Shown: positions 1 to 9,798, numbered from the stretch's first letter. The stretch is 43,828 nucleotides of DNA from Microbacterium paulum (GCF_015707995.1 NZ_JAAGRY010000021.1:1-43828), one strand, 5' to 3'. Numbers and translations are program-made. Notes: generated from the letters alone by a model not told the origin.

Positions 1-314
1 GGAGCCTCGGCGGCCGCAGCCTCGGGCTCGGCGGCTGCGGTCGCATCGTCGGCGACCGGCGCCTCGGCGGCAGGCGCGTCCGCGGCGACGGGCGCCTCGG
101 CATCCGTCGTCTCGAGCTCGGCGACGGGGGCCTCAGCAACGGGGGCCTCAGCGGCGGGCTCAGCCTCGGCGGCGGGCTCAGCCTCGGCGGCGGGCTCTTC
201 AGCGACGGGCGCCTCGGGCTCAGCCGGGGTCTCGGTGGTTTCGACAGCCTGGGTCGCCGCTTCTTCGCGTGCGACGTCGATGTCTTCGATCGGGGTCTCG
301 GAGAGTGACTCCAC
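1..314 (-). CDS. rho: Transcription termination factor Rho, N-terminal part (cut by window edge)
   Basis: Reading frame open from a GTG at 312-314 to the window edge, about 104 codons, with AAGGAG six bases upstream. After a short start (MESLSETPIEDIDVAREEAA) the protein is almost only Ala, Glu, Pro, Val and Asp in imperfect EAEPAA and EAPVAE repeats. None of the Rho RNA-binding or ATPase domains lies inside the window. The call rests on gene order, because thrB directly followed by rho is conserved in high-GC actinobacteria, and on the acidic low-complexity N-terminal extension known in actinobacterial Rho. If correct, the product is the hexameric RNA helicase that ends transcription. Another Ala/Glu/Pro-rich protein cannot be excluded from this fragment. 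Confidence 0.7.
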   Translation of the reverse strand, partial: MESLSETPIEDIDVAREEAATQAVETTETPAEPEAPVAEEPAAEAEPAAEAEPAAEAPVAEAPVAELETTDAEAPVAADAPAAEAPVADDATAAAEPEAAAAEA

Positions 315-472
315 GAGGTCTCCTTCAGGGTGAGGTGGACAGACAGATCCGCACAGACGCCGTCCACGATGGGCGCTCACCCGTCGCGTCTCAGCGCCCG
401 GTCAGGGCAGCGAGGAACACGTGAGTGACTATGCAGGGGTTCGCAGAATTGCGACGGAGGCCAGATTCACGG
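315..472 (-). promoter_or_regulatory. rho leader region with candidate -10 box
   Basis: 158 bases between the thrB stop and the rho GTG. On the minus strand CATAGT (428-433 on plus) resembles a -10 hexamer, which would give a leader of roughly 105 bases before rho. No convincing -35 was seen. A small stem TCGCA/TGCGA flanks GAAT near 441-454. Rho genes often carry long leaders for autoregulation (known of the family). Nothing in this sequence proves it here. Confidence 0.25.
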
Positions 473-1429
473 CTAGACCGGGGAACCCTCCGTATGGTCC
501 CTCACTGTACCACCCTTGACATCGACGGCGAGCATGAGGGGTTCCCACGGTGTGTCTGAGACGGATGCCGCGACGCGCGCCGCGTCGAGCCGGCGGCCCG
601 GCCCGTCGGCGAGCACCAGCACGCTCGGCCCCGCCCCCGAGACGACCGCGGCGAACCCCTCGGCGCGCAGCGCCCGCACGAGCGCGTCGGTCGCGGGCAT
701 GGCCTGCGCACGGTACGACTGGTGCAGCTTGTCTTCGGTCGCGGCCAGAAGCAGTTCAGGGCTCTGCGTGAGCGCGGCGATCAGCAGCGCCGAGCGAGAC
801 ACGTTGAACACGGCGTCTTCGCGGGGCACCTGCAGCGGCGCGAGCCCGCGCGCGACCGAGGTCGACATCGTGAACTCGGGCACGAACACGAGCGGAGAGA
901 CGCCGCGGTGCACGAGCAGCTTTTTGTGCTGCGGGCCGTTCTCGTCGATCCACGCGATCGTGAGACCGCCGAACAGGGCCGGAGCGACGTTGTCGGGGTG
1001 ACCCTCGAGCTCGGTCGCGAGCCGCAGCAGCGTGTCGGGGCCGAACTCGACCTCGCCCGCGAGCAGGCCCTTGGCCGCCAGCAGCCCCGCGACCACGGCG
1101 GCGCCCGACGAGCCCATGCCGCGGCCGTGCGGGATCGTGTTGCGCGCCTCGAGCCGGATGCCGGGCAGCTCCCGCCCGACCGCCTCGAACGCGTACGCCA
1201 TCGAACGGACGACGAGGTGCGAGGCATCCGTCGGCACCTCGCCCGCACCCTCGCCCGTGACGTGGATCTCGAGACCGGGCTCGGGGAGCGCCGTGACGAC
1301 GAGCTCGTCGTACACGCTCAGCGCGAGGCCGAGCGTGTCGAAGCCGGGGCCGAGGTTCGCACTGGTGGCCGGCACGCGCACGGCGACCGCGCGGGCTCCG
1401 GCGGGCTCGAAGGCGGCGGGCACGGTCAT
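473..1429 (-). CDS. thrB: Homoserine kinase
   Basis: 318 aa GHMP-family kinase that phosphorylates homoserine to O-phosphohomoserine, the substrate of the neighbouring threonine synthase. The N-terminal [12 protein letters not shown] (residues 20-31) and the ATP-binding loop [12 protein letters not shown] (100-111) are typical, and the C-terminal [12 protein letters not shown] motif is present. Length is normal for the family. The frame is open 30 codons further upstream, but that extension is an arginine-rich read-through of thrC. The ATG at 1427-1429 overlaps the thrC stop as ATGA, so translation is probably coupled. Last gene of the lysA-hom-thrC-thrB block; rho follows after 158 bases. 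Confidence 0.97.
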   Translation of the reverse strand: MTVPAAFEPAGARAVAVRVPATSANLGPGFDTLGLALSVYDELVVTALPEPGLEIHVTGEGAGEVPTDASHLVVRSMAYAFEAVGRELPGIRLEARNTIPHGRGMGSSGAAVVAGLLAAKGLLAGEVEFGPDTLLRLATELEGHPDNVAPALFGGLTIAWIDENGPQHKKLLVHRGVSPLVFVPEFTMSTSVARGLAPLQVPREDAVFNVSRSALLIAALTQSPELLLAATEDKLHQSYRAQAMPATDALVRALRAEGFAAVVSGAGPSVLVLADGPGRRLDAARVAASVSDTPWEPLMLAVDVKGGTVRDHTEGSPV

Positions 1430-2496
1430 GCCAGGTCGAGCACCGAGGCGACCTCGGAGGTCGAGGCGTCGACGACGGTCGGCGTGACCTCGCTGCCGTC
1501 GGCGTTGCGCAGCGCCCACTGCGGGTCTTTCAGACCGTGGCCGGTGACGGTGAGTACGACGGTCGCACCGGCGGGCACGACGCCCGCCTCGGCACGGTCG
1601 AGCAGGCCGGCGACGCTGATCGCCGACGCCGGCTCGACGAAGACGCCGGCGGTGTCGGCGAGCAGCTTCTGCGCGACGAGGATGCGCTCGTCGTCGATGG
1701 CGCCGAACCAGCCGTCGGTCGCGTCACGCGCCTCGAGGGCGAGTTCCCACGAGGCGGGGTTGCCGATGCGGATCGCCGAGGCGATCGTCTCGGGGTTGCG
1801 CACGACCTCGCCGCGCACGAGCGGCGCCGAGCCCTCGGCCTGGAAGCCGAACATGCGCGGCACGCGGGTGGAGACGCCGCGCTCGGCCTCTTCGCGGTAG
1901 CCGCGCGTGTAGGCCGTGTAGTTGCCGGCGTTGCCCACCGGGATGAAGTGGAAGTCGGGGGCGTCGCCCAGCTGCGACACGATCTCGTACGCCGCCGTCT
2001 TCTGGCCCTCGATGCGGTCGGGGTTGACCGAGTTGACGAGGTGCACGGGGTAGTTGTCGGCGAGCTCGCGCGCGATCTCGAGGCAGTCGTCGAAGTTGCC
2101 GCGCACCTGGATGAGCCGGCCGCCGTGGATGACGGCCTGGCTGAGCTTGCCCATGGCGATCTTGCCCTCGGGCACGAGCACCGCCGCCGTGATGCCCGCG
2201 TGCGCCGCGTAGGCGGCGGCCGAGGCCGACGTGTTGCCGGTCGAGGCGCAGATGACGGCCTTCGCGCCGTGCTCGACGGCGCGCGAGAGCGCCACCGTCA
2301 TGCCGCGGTCCTTGAACGAGCCCGTGGGGTTCATGCCCTCGAACTTGACGAAAACCTTCGCGCCGGTCATCGCCGACAGCGCCGCCGCCGGAATGAGCGG
2401 CGTGCCGCCCTCGCCGAGGGTGACGACGGTCGAGGATTCGGTGACCCCCAGACGGTCGGCGTATTCGCGCAGGACTCCCTGCCAGACGTGTGCCAT
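1426..2496 (-). CDS. thrC: Threonine synthase
   Basis: 356 aa PLP enzyme of fold type II that converts O-phosphohomoserine to threonine. The PLP-binding lysine is K62 in [10 protein letters not shown], and the glycine-rich phosphate-binding loop appears as [10 protein letters not shown]. Length matches the short actinobacterial form. The ATG has a good Shine-Dalgarno (AGAAGGAG, about 6 bases upstream). It lies 30 bases after hom and overlaps thrB by 4 bases, so hom-thrC-thrB should be one transcription unit covering the whole branch from aspartate semialdehyde to threonine. Confidence 0.97.
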   Translation of the reverse strand: MAHVWQGVLREYADRLGVTESSTVVTLGEGGTPLIPAAALSAMTGAKVFVKFEGMNPTGSFKDRGMTVALSRAVEHGAKAVICASTGNTSASAAAYAAHAGITAAVLVPEGKIAMGKLSQAVIHGGRLIQVRGNFDDCLEIARELADNYPVHLVNSVNPDRIEGQKTAAYEIVSQLGDAPDFHFIPVGNAGNYTAYTRGYREEAERGVSTRVPRMFGFQAEGSAPLVRGEVVRNPETIASAIRIGNPASWELALEARDATDGWFGAIDDERILVAQKLLADTAGVFVEPASAISVAGLLDRAEAGVVPAGATVVLTVTGHGLKDPQWALRNADGSEVTPTVVDASTSEVASVLDLA

Positions 2497-2526
2497 GTCA
2501 GTCTCCTTCTGCCGGCGGGGCCGGTC

Positions 2527-3858
2527 TCAATCGCCTTCGACGCGCAGCACCGAGACGATCCGATCGACGACGCCGCTGGCGGCGAGCCGATCGACCGTCT
2601 CGCTGAGATCCTGCTCGAGCGCGCGGTGGGTTCCGATGACGATGCGGGCGGTGCCCGATTCGCCGTTTGCCTGTGTGATCACGGTCTGCAGCGCGGTCGC
2701 GATCGACACGCGCCCCTCGGCGAGGATGCCGGCGACGGTGGCGAGCACGCCCGGCTCGTCGGCCACTTCGAGGGTGATCTGGTAGCGCGTGGTCACGCGG
2801 CCGACCGGCAGCACCGGAAGGTTCGCGCGGGTCGACTCGCCCACCCCGACGCCGCCGGCGATGTGCCGGCGCGCGGCCGAGACGACGTCGCCGAGCACGG
2901 CCGAGGCGGTCTGCACGCCGCCGGCGCCCGCGCCGTAGAACATCAGGTTGCCCGCGGCCTCGGCCTGCACGAACACGGCGTTGTTCGCGCCGTGCACCGA
3001 GGCGAGCGGGTGCTCGCGCGAGATCAGCGCCGGGTAGACCCGCACCGAGATCGCCTCGCCCGTCGGCGCCTCATCCGACACCTCGACCTGCAGCCGCTCG
3101 CACACGGCGAGGAGTTTGATGACGTAGCCGGCGCGGCGCGCGGCATCCATCATCTGCGCGTCGACGTTCGTGATGCCCTCGCGGTGCACCGCGCCCAGCG
3201 GCACCGCCGTGTGGAAGGCGAGGGATGCCAGGATCGCGGCCTTCTGCGCCGCGTCGAACCCCTCGATGTCGGCGGTGGGGTCGGCTTCGGCGTAGCCGAG
3301 CGCCTGGGCGTCGGCGAGCACGTCGGCGAAGTCGCTGCCCTCGCGGTCCATCCGGTCGAGGATGTAGTTCGTCGTGCCGTTGACGATGCCCATGATCCGC
3401 TGCACGCGGTCACCGGCGAGCGAGTCGCGCAGGGGCCGGATGATCGGGATCGCGCCCGCCGCGGCCGCCTCGTAGTACACCGACGCGCCGACCTGGTCGG
3501 CGGCGTCGAAGATCTCGGGCCCGTGCGTGGCGAGCAGGGCCTTGTTCGCGGTGACGACATCGGCGCCCGACCCGAGCGCGAGGAGGATCTGCGAGCGGGC
3601 GGGCTCGATGCCGCCCATCAGCTCGATCACGATGTCGGCGCCGACGATGAGCTCCTCGGCATCCGTCGTCAGCAGCTCGCGCGGCAGCTCGGCGTCGCGC
3701 GGCGCGTCGGGGTCGCGCACGGCGATGCCGACGAGATCGAGCGCGGCACCGGCGCGGTCGGCCAGTTCGTCGCCGTGGCGCAGCAGCAGGTCGGCGACCT
3801 GCGAGCCCACGGCGCCCGCGCCGAGCAGAGCCACGCGCAGACGTCGGTAATCGGTCAT
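2527..3858 (-). CDS. hom: Homoserine dehydrogenase with C-terminal ACT domain
   Basis: 443 aa oxidoreductase reducing aspartate semialdehyde to homoserine with NAD(P)H. It has an N-terminal Rossmann loop LLGAGAVGSQV (about residues 11-21), the family motif VTANKALLATHG, a catalytic region around FDAAQKAAILASLAFH, and a C-terminal ACT domain beginning near EVADEPGVLATVAGI (last ~80 residues), which in this family gives threonine feedback inhibition. The ATG overlaps the lysA stop as ATGA, with GGAGG 7 bases before it. Its product feeds both ThrB here and MetX at 35772-36974. Confidence 0.97.
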   Translation of the reverse strand: MTDYRRLRVALLGAGAVGSQVADLLLRHGDELADRAGAALDLVGIAVRDPDAPRDAELPRELLTTDAEELIVGADIVIELMGGIEPARSQILLALGSGADVVTANKALLATHGPEIFDAADQVGASVYYEAAAAGAIPIIRPLRDSLAGDRVQRIMGIVNGTTNYILDRMDREGSDFADVLADAQALGYAEADPTADIEGFDAAQKAAILASLAFHTAVPLGAVHREGITNVDAQMMDAARRAGYVIKLLAVCERLQVEVSDEAPTGEAISVRVYPALISREHPLASVHGANNAVFVQAEAAGNLMFYGAGAGGVQTASAVLGDVVSAARRHIAGGVGVGESTRANLPVLPVGRVTTRYQITLEVADEPGVLATVAGILAEGRVSIATALQTVITQANGESGTARIVIGTHRALEQDLSETVDRLAASGVVDRIVSVLRVEGD

Positions 3859-5324
3859 GCGGAGGCCTCCGGTGTCGGGCGGTGCACGCCGAGGTCGCGC
3901 GCCAGCAGGTCGTCAATGGTCTCGCCGCGCACGATCACGCGGGCCTCGCCGCCCGAGACGGCGACCACGGGCAGGCGCGGCGCGTAGTTGTAGTTGCTCG
4001 CGAGCGAGAAGCAGTAGGCGCCCGTCGCGGGGACGGCCAGCAGGTCGCCGGGGGCGACGTCGCCCGGCAGGTATTCGGCGTCGACGACGATGTCGCCCGA
4101 CTCGCAGTGCCGGCCGACGACGCGGGCGAGGGCGGGCGCGGCATCCGATACGCGCGACGCGATGCGCGCGGAGTACTGCGCGCCGTACAGCGCCGGGCGG
4201 GCGTTGTCGCTCATGCCGCCGTCCACGCTCACGTACAGCCGAGTGAGCGCGTCGGTCGCCTGCACGGGCTTGGTGGTGCCGACTTCGTAGAGGGTCACCC
4301 CTGCCGTTCCGACGATCGCGCGGCCCGGCTCGAAGGCAAGGGCGGGCACCGGAATGCCGCGGCGCGCGCACTCGGTCGCGACGGCGTCCACGATGCCCTC
4401 GGCGAGCTCTTCGATCGGCGTCGGGGTGTCGACCGAGGTGTAGGCGATGCCGAAGCCGCCGCCGAGGTTCAGCACCGGAACGGGGCCGCCCGCCAGCAGT
4501 CGCTCGTGCACGTCGAGCAGACGGGCCGCCGACTCGCGGAACCCGTCGACGCCGAAGATCTGCGAGCCGATGTGGCAGTGCAGACCACCGAAGTCGAGGC
4601 TCGGCAGCTCGCGGATGCGAGCGACGACCTCTTCGGCGCGCGCGAGCGCGATGCCGAACTTCTGGTCTTCGTGGGCCGTCGCGAGAAAGTCGTGGGTCTC
4701 GGCATGCACGCCGCTGTTGACGCGCAGGCGCACCGACTGACGGATGCCGCGGCGTGCCGCCTCGGCGGCGACGCGTTCGATCTCGATGTCGCTGTCGAGG
4801 ATGATCGAACCGACACCGACCTCGATCGCCCGCGCGATCTCGGCGACCGACTTGTTGTTGCCGTGGAAGCCGATGCGGGCCGGGTCGGCGCCTCCGGCGA
4901 GCGCGACGGCGAGCTCTCCCCCGGTGGCGACGTCGACGGCGAGGCCCTCGCCCGTCACCCAGCGGACGACGTCGGCGGAGAGGAACGCCTTGCCCGCGTA
5001 ATAGACGTGCGCGGTCGTGCCGTGCCGGGCGGCGGCGTCGTCGAAGGCGGCGCGGGCACCCCGCGCGCGGGCGCGCACCTCGTCTTCGTCGAGCACGTAG
5101 AGCGGCGTGCCGAACTGCGCGTGCAGGTCGCTCGCGGCAACACCGCCGAGCACCAGTTCGCCACTCGCGGCGCGGTGCGCGCTGCGCGGCCACACCTGCG
5201 CGGCGAGCGCATTCGCGTCGTCTGGCACCACGAGCCACTCCGGCACGAGCGGACTGTCGGAAGAGGCGGACACGCGGAGCAAACCAATCGGGGTGGAGGC
5301 CACGGGAGGGCGCTCGCGCGCCAC
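3855..5324 (-). CDS. lysA: Diaminopimelate decarboxylase
   Basis: 489 aa PLP enzyme (alanine-racemase-like barrel, fold type III) making L-lysine from meso-diaminopimelate. The PLP lysine is K112 in VYYAGKAFLS. HCHIGSQ, EPGRAIVG and the C-terminal Cys-Glu-Ser-Gly-Asp (CESGD) and YNYAPR motifs are all present. Start choice is uncertain. The GTG at 5322-5324 gives the full frame with only a weak GGGCAG upstream. A GTG at 5271-5273 (VSASSDSPLVPEW, 472 aa) matches better what I recall of Microbacterium LysA but has no ribosome binding site. Coupled to hom by a 4-base overlap. A TAGACT -10 candidate lies on the minus strand at 5346-5351. Confidence 0.96.
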   Translation of the reverse strand: MARERPPVASTPIGLLRVSASSDSPLVPEWLVVPDDANALAAQVWPRSAHRAASGELVLGGVAASDLHAQFGTPLYVLDEDEVRARARGARAAFDDAAARHGTTAHVYYAGKAFLSADVVRWVTGEGLAVDVATGGELAVALAGGADPARIGFHGNNKSVAEIARAIEVGVGSIILDSDIEIERVAAEAARRGIRQSVRLRVNSGVHAETHDFLATAHEDQKFGIALARAEEVVARIRELPSLDFGGLHCHIGSQIFGVDGFRESAARLLDVHERLLAGGPVPVLNLGGGFGIAYTSVDTPTPIEELAEGIVDAVATECARRGIPVPALAFEPGRAIVGTAGVTLYEVGTTKPVQATDALTRLYVSVDGGMSDNARPALYGAQYSARIASRVSDAAPALARVVGRHCESGDIVVDAEYLPGDVAPGDLLAVPATGAYCFSLASNYNYAPRLPVVAVSGGEARVIVRGETIDDLLARDLGVHRPTPEASA

Positions 5325-5480
5325 CTGCCCGTCAGATGTGCGACAAGTCTAGGGCACCGGTGCATGCCGCCCCGCGTATGGGAAGAGCGCCCAGCGGCGC
5401 CCCCGCGAAACCGCACAATTGCACCGTTCGGGGTGCGTCAGGCGTGCACTTGTGTGTTCTCGACGCGCCGACGCGAGCGG
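5325..5480 (-). promoter_or_regulatory. lysA upstream region
   Basis: 156 bases between the DUF2993 stop and lysA. It holds a candidate minus-strand -10 box TAGACT (5346-5351) and, next to it, the perfect 10-bp palindrome GCACCGGTGC (5354-5363), which would lie in the promoter spacer and could be an operator. I see no lysine riboswitch, no T-box and no terminator with a T-run. Confidence 0.3.
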
Positions 5481-6320
5481 TCAGGCGCAGGTGCCGTTCT
5501 GCTGCAGCGCGGCGTCGGTGACGATCGCACCGTCGACATCGAAGTCAGCGACCACGGTCTGCCCCGCCACGCGCACGCCCAACAGGGTGATGCCGGCCGG
5601 CAGGTACTGCGCGACGCAGACGTCCCAATCACGTACCACCGTGCGGGCGACCGCGCCGAACTGATCGACGAGCGCCTCGGCCGGCACCTCGGCATCCCCC
5701 GCCTTCAGCGTGTCGGGGGTGAGCACCAACTGGCCGGCAGACGCGCTCGGCGTGAGGCCGACACCGATCGGAACGGTGAGCGCGAACAGCTGCAGATCCA
5801 TCGCGACCTCGACGTGCGGCTCGGCAAGGCTGACGGTGCTCGCCGGAAAGCCGTCGACCGTCGAGAGCAGAGCCTGCAACTGCGACTGGTCGAGCGTCAC
5901 CTGCGCGCTCGCACTGTCGACGGGCGCATCGCCGCGCACCGGAACGCCCGAGGCGTGCACGACGACGTCACCGCTGAGCTGACCGAACGGCACATCGGCG
6001 CTCGAGACGGTCAGCTGATCGAAGCGCCCCGAGATCAGCTGCGGCAGCACCTGACCCGGAATGTCGACGTCGATCTGCTGGTCGGCCGGCAGGTCGAGCT
6101 GCTGCACCACCTGCTCGCGGATCGTGCGCTCGACGATGCCGCGGGCGATGTACTCCCCGGCGAACCACGCACCCACGGCGAGGGCGGCGACCGCGAGCAC
6201 GGCGACCAGCCACGGCCAACGGCGGTGGCGTCGAGGCGCGGGCGCCGAGGCATCCGTCTGCAGGATCCACGTCGCGCTCGGGTCGGGCAGCGGCTGGGTC
6301 GGATGCTCGTCGGCGCTCAT
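5481..6320 (-). CDS. DUF2993 (LmeA-like) membrane-anchored protein
   Basis: 279 aa. A charged cytoplasmic N-terminus (~35 residues, ending RRHRRWP) is followed by one hydrophobic segment (about 37-55), then an extracytoplasmic domain with the features of DUF2993: amphipathic helix ERTIREQVVQQL, then VDIPGQVLPQLISGRFDQL, and a SADVPFG strand. Mycobacterial LmeA of this family binds phospholipid and acts in lipomannan maturation; whether this one does is unknown. It starts 4 bases after the argS stop, so it is probably co-transcribed with argS, a pairing common in actinobacteria. No clear Shine-Dalgarno. Confidence 0.8.
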   Translation of the reverse strand: MSADEHPTQPLPDPSATWILQTDASAPAPRRHRRWPWLVAVLAVAALAVGAWFAGEYIARGIVERTIREQVVQQLDLPADQQIDVDIPGQVLPQLISGRFDQLTVSSADVPFGQLSGDVVVHASGVPVRGDAPVDSASAQVTLDQSQLQALLSTVDGFPASTVSLAEPHVEVAMDLQLFALTVPIGVGLTPSASAGQLVLTPDTLKAGDAEVPAEALVDQFGAVARTVVRDWDVCVAQYLPAGITLLGVRVAGQTVVADFDVDGAIVTDAALQQNGTCA

Positions 6321-6324
6321 CGGG

Positions 6325-7992
6325 TCACATCCGTTCGGGAGCGCTGACGCCGAGCAGGTCGAGGCCGTTGCGGAGCACCTGGCCGGTGGCGTCGTTCAAC
6401 CACAGGCGCGTGCGGTGCACGTCGTCGACGGGCGCGTCGCCGAGCGGGATGACCCGGCAGTTGTCGTACCACTTGTGGTAGAGCCCGGCGAGCTCTTCGA
6501 GATAGCGCGCGACGCGGTGCGGCTCGCGCGTCTCTGCGGCGAAGGCGACGACGCGCGGGAACTCCTGCAACGCGCCGAGCAGCGCCGACTCGGTCTCGTG
6601 GGTGAGGAGCTCCGGCGCGAAGACGCTCCGGTCGACGCCCGACGCGGCGGCGTTCCGCGCCACGTTGTGCGTGCGCGCGTGGGCGTACTGCACGTAGAAG
6701 ACAGGGTTGTCGTTCGTGCGCTTGGTGAGCACGTCGGGGTCGAGCGTGAGCGGCGAATCGGCGGGGTAACGGGCGAGCGAATAGCGCAAGGCATCCGTCC
6801 CCAGCCAGTCGCGCAGGTCGTCGAGCTCGATGATGTTGCCCGCGCGCTTGGACAGCCGCGCGCCGTTGACCGACACGAGCTGACCGATCAGCACCTCGAT
6901 GTCCTTTTCGGGGTCGTCACCGGCCGCGCCGGCGAGCGCCTTCAGGCGGTGCACGTAACCGTGGTGGTCGGCGCCGAGCAGGTAGATCTTGTGATGGAAC
7001 CCGCGGTCGCTCTTGTTCAGGTAGTACGCGGCGTCGGCGGCGAAGTAGGTGTACTCGCCGTTCGAGCGGCGGATGACCCGGTCTTTGTCGTCGCCGAAAT
7101 CGGTCGTCCGCACCCACACGGCACCGTCGGCCTCGAAGACGTGGCCCTGGGCGCGCAGGCGCTCGACGGCCTCGTCGACGAGGCTCGGCTCGCCGCCCTC
7201 TCCGCGGGCGTGGAGCGTACGCTCGCTGAAGAACACGTCGAAGTGCACGTTGAACTTCACGAGCGAGTCCTGCAGGTCGGCGAGCTGCAGCGCGTAGGCC
7301 CGGTCGCGGGCCTCGAGCACCTGCTGGTCGGCGGGCAGAGCGAGGATGCCGGGGACTTCGGCCTCGACGCGGCGGGCGAGCTCGTCGATGTACGAGCCGG
7401 GGTAGCCGTCTTCGGGGGTCGGCTCGCCCTTGATCGCCGCGAGCACCGAGCGGCCGAACCGGTCCATCTGGGCACCTGCGTCGTTGACGTAGAACTCGCG
7501 CACGAGCGTCGCGCCGCTCGCCAGCAGCACACGGGCGATCGCATCGCCGAGCGCCGCCCAGCGGGTGTGGCCGATGTGCATGGGCCCGGTCGGGTTGGCC
7601 GACACGAACTCGAGGTTGATCGACTGGCCGCGCTGGGTGTCGTTCGTGCCGTAGGCGGCGCCCGCCTCGACGATCGTCTTCGCGAGGGCGCCGGCGGCAG
7701 CGGCATCCAACCGGATGTTGATGAACCCGGGACCGGCGACCTCGACCGACGCGACACCCGGGGTCTCGGCGAGCGCGTCGGCGATCTCTTGCGCGAACTC
7801 GCGCGGGTTCGCCCCGACCGCCTTGCCGAGCTTCAGAGCGGCGTTGGAGGCCCAGTCGCCGTGGTCGCGGTTGCGCGGGCGCTCGAGGGGCAGGTCGGCG
7901 GCGGTCAGCCCCGCGCTCGACCCCTCGCGTCGGGCCTCGGCGAGCGGGGCGATGACGGCGAGCAGGGCTTCGGCAAGGGCATCAGGATTCAT
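6325..7992 (-). CDS. argS: Arginyl-tRNA synthetase
   Basis: 555 aa class I aminoacyl-tRNA synthetase charging tRNA-Arg with arginine. Residues 1-110 form the Arg-specific N-terminal domain. The HIGH motif is at 139-142 (MHIGHTRWA). The KMSKS-equivalent is LSKRAGN in [16 protein letters not shown], the usual degenerate form in bacterial ArgS. The C-terminal DALR anticodon-binding domain ends in [11 protein letters not shown]. Minus-strand TAGACT lies 9 bases before the ATG and there is no Shine-Dalgarno, so the mRNA may be leaderless or nearly so. A tRNA-Arg(CCG) lies nearby at 9799. Confidence 0.97.
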   Translation of the reverse strand: MNPDALAEALLAVIAPLAEARREGSSAGLTAADLPLERPRNRDHGDWASNAALKLGKAVGANPREFAQEIADALAETPGVASVEVAGPGFINIRLDAAAAGALAKTIVEAGAAYGTNDTQRGQSINLEFVSANPTGPMHIGHTRWAALGDAIARVLLASGATLVREFYVNDAGAQMDRFGRSVLAAIKGEPTPEDGYPGSYIDELARRVEAEVPGILALPADQQVLEARDRAYALQLADLQDSLVKFNVHFDVFFSERTLHARGEGGEPSLVDEAVERLRAQGHVFEADGAVWVRTTDFGDDKDRVIRRSNGEYTYFAADAAYYLNKSDRGFHHKIYLLGADHHGYVHRLKALAGAAGDDPEKDIEVLIGQLVSVNGARLSKRAGNIIELDDLRDWLGTDALRYSLARYPADSPLTLDPDVLTKRTNDNPVFYVQYAHARTHNVARNAAASGVDRSVFAPELLTHETESALLGALQEFPRVVAFAAETREPHRVARYLEELAGLYHKWYDNCRVIPLGDAPVDDVHRTRLWLNDATGQVLRNGLDLLGVSAPERM

Positions 7993-8008
7993 AGCCCGTC
8001 AAGTCTAC

Positions 8009-8029
8009 GGGCGCGGGCTGTGCGCGCCC
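8009..8029 (-). other. Short GC stem-loop after transglutaminase gene
   Basis: GGGCGCG and CGCGCCC separated by 7 bases form a perfect 7-bp stem between the transglutaminase stop (8069) and the argS start (7992), both on the minus strand. It has no T-run, so an intrinsic terminator is doubtful. Confidence 0.25.
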
Positions 8030-8068
8030 CGACGGGGCCGGGCGGGGCCGTACGGACCGGGCGACCGG

Positions 8069-8923
8069 TCAGGCGAGCTGGACGAGCTCGGCGAAGTCGT
8101 CGAGGGCGGGGTCGGATGCCGCGGCGGCGGCATCGTGCGCGGCGGCGGCCTCGGCGTACGCGCCGTCATCGGGCACGACGACCGCGTCGACGCGCATGCG
8201 CTCGAGCCCCACGTAGCCGCCGTGATAGCTGAGGAACGCGCAGTCGGCGGCGTCGCGGCCAGTGGCGATACGCACGAGCGAGCGGCGGTTGCTCAGCCGC
8301 GTCGCGTCGATCACGTACCAACTGCCGTCGAGGTACGCCTCGGCGACGGCGTGGAAGTCCATCGGGCGAAGGCCCGGCGCGTAGCAGGCGGCGTAGCGGG
8401 CGGGCATGTCCATGGCGCGCAGCAGCGCGATCACGACGTGGGCGTAGTCACGGCAGACGCCCTGGCCGGTCATGAGGGTCGTCACGGCCGAGTCGGTGCC
8501 CTGGCTGAGCCCGGGCGTGTACGTGGTGCTCGTCGCGACGAATTCGCTCACCGCGGCGATGAGCTCGAATCCCTGCAGGCCGCGGAACTGACGCCGCGCC
8601 TGCGAGAACACCTCGTCGGACTGGCAATACCGGCTCGGGCGCAGGTAGGTGATGGCTTCGAGGTCGCTCGTCGCGCGCTGCGCGACGTGGCCCTCGATGA
8701 GCGCTTCGTAACGCACTTCGAGCCGGCCCGCGTCGCTCTGCAGGCGGTGCAGGCGGCTGCCGGACTGGTCGATGATCTCGGTCGGCGTGTACACGCGATC
8801 GCCCTGGCTGAACGTGAGTTCCTCACGCAGCACGGGCGCCGGTTGGGCCGCCGCGATCTGAAAAATGAGGTCGACGGAGGCGCCCAGTTCCAGGTCGAGT
8901 TCGGCGGTCACGATGCGTTGCAC
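8069..8923 (-). CDS. Transglutaminase-like cysteine protease-fold protein
   Basis: 284 aa protein of the transglutaminase-like superfamily, with an N-terminal all-beta region (1-100) and a papain-like core. The triad can be read directly: C157 in GQGVCRDYAH, H191 in MDFHAVAEAYL and D206 in VIDATRL. No signal peptide or membrane segment, so it is cytoplasmic. Many actinobacterial members are annotated as transglutaminase family proteins with unknown substrates, probably peptidases or amidases. GTG start with GAGGA 7 bases upstream. It lies divergent from the SGNH hydrolase gene (91 bases between starts). Confidence 0.9.
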   Translation of the reverse strand: MQRIVTAELDLELGASVDLIFQIAAAQPAPVLREELTFSQGDRVYTPTEIIDQSGSRLHRLQSDAGRLEVRYEALIEGHVAQRATSDLEAITYLRPSRYCQSDEVFSQARRQFRGLQGFELIAAVSEFVATSTTYTPGLSQGTDSAVTTLMTGQGVCRDYAHVVIALLRAMDMPARYAACYAPGLRPMDFHAVAEAYLDGSWYVIDATRLSNRRSLVRIATGRDAADCAFLSYHGGYVGLERMRVDAVVVPDDGAYAEAAAAHDAAAAASDPALDDFAELVQLA

Positions 8924-9014
8924 CGAAGTATCCTCGCACGCCGCGAGGGGCGCGGTGAACGCCCTGTTTCGCGGGCCGTTCCCGCACGGGCTCGGCGTGC
9001 CTTACCCTCGACGC

Positions 9015-9782
9015 ATGCAGCCCGCCGCGCGCCCTCCCCGTCGCGGCCGGGCGTGGGCGCTGGCGGCGGTCGCGGCGGCCGTTCTGGCCGTCGCCGCGGC
9101 CGCGATGCTGCCACCCGGGGCGAGCGCCCCGACGCCTGAAGCGGTCGTCGCCGCCGGGCCCGGAACGCTCGCCGTGGCCTCGACTCCCGCGCTCCTCGAC
9201 CTCCCCGCGCAGCCCACGGTGCTGGTCTTCGGCGACTCGTGGACCTACGGCTCCGCGGCATCCGACCCCACCCTCGGCTACGCGTACGTCGTCGCGGGAA
9301 TGACCGGGTGGACGACGATCGTCGACGGCGTACGCGGCTCGGGATATCTCAAGCCCGGGCTCGACGGCCCCGACTTCGGCACCCGCATCGCCGCGCTCGA
9401 CCCGCAGCTGCAGCCCGACCTCGTGATCGTGCAGGGTTCGATCAACGACCGGCGCGAGAGCGCGGACGGGTACCGCGCGGCGGCGGATGCCGCGTGGGAC
9501 GCCCTCGCCGCGATCTATCCGCACGCGCAGATCGTGATCCTCGGGCCCGCCCCGCAGGTGCTGCCGGTCGAGGCGGCGACGGCGCGGATCGACCGCGACC
9601 TCGCGGGCGCCGCCGCCGCGCGCGGCTGGTGGTACGTCTCGCCGATCGGCGAGCAGTGGATCACCCCGGCGAACTACTCCGACGTGATCGACACCGGCGC
9701 GGGCCGCGACCACCCCTCCACGGCGGGGCACCGCTACCTCGCCGAGCGGCTGGCCGCGGCGGTCGCAGCCATCACGCGGTGA
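9015..9782 (+). CDS. Secreted or membrane-anchored SGNH/GDSL hydrolase
   Basis: 255 aa. Basic N-terminus (RPPRRGRAW) and a hydrophobic stretch 13-33 form a signal peptide or anchor. The catalytic domain shows block I with S75 in VFGDSWTYG, block III GSIND, and block V D232/H233 in GRDHPSTAGH. It is likely an extracytoplasmic esterase acting on acylated cell-envelope sugars or lipids; the substrate is unknown. The frame extends 50 codons upstream, but the ATG at 9015 is preferred: TACCCT (9003-9008) ends exactly 6 bases before it, with no Shine-Dalgarno, fitting a leaderless transcript. tRNA-Arg follows 16 bases downstream. Confidence 0.88.
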   Translation: MQPAARPPRRGRAWALAAVAAAVLAVAAAAMLPPGASAPTPEAVVAAGPGTLAVASTPALLDLPAQPTVLVFGDSWTYGSAASDPTLGYAYVVAGMTGWTTIVDGVRGSGYLKPGLDGPDFGTRIAALDPQLQPDLVIVQGSINDRRESADGYRAAADAAWDALAAIYPHAQIVILGPAPQVLPVEAATARIDRDLAGAAAARGWWYVSPIGEQWITPANYSDVIDTGAGRDHPSTAGHRYLAERLAAAVAAITR

Positions 9783-9798
9783 TACTCTCGATCGGTAC

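Noticed and set aside
1537..3987. 816-codon plus-strand frame opposite thrC and hom
   Set aside because: Arg/Gly/His/Asp-rich composition of a GC-rich antisense shadow; both minus-strand genes carry complete family motifs.
5325..5480. Lysine riboswitch upstream of lysA
   Set aside because: The spacer is too short for the five-helix lysine aptamer and shows no matching conserved core.
3882..6347. 821-codon plus-strand frame opposite lysA and DUF2993
   Set aside because: Spans the antisense of two genes and the spacer between them, with no domain and no start signal.
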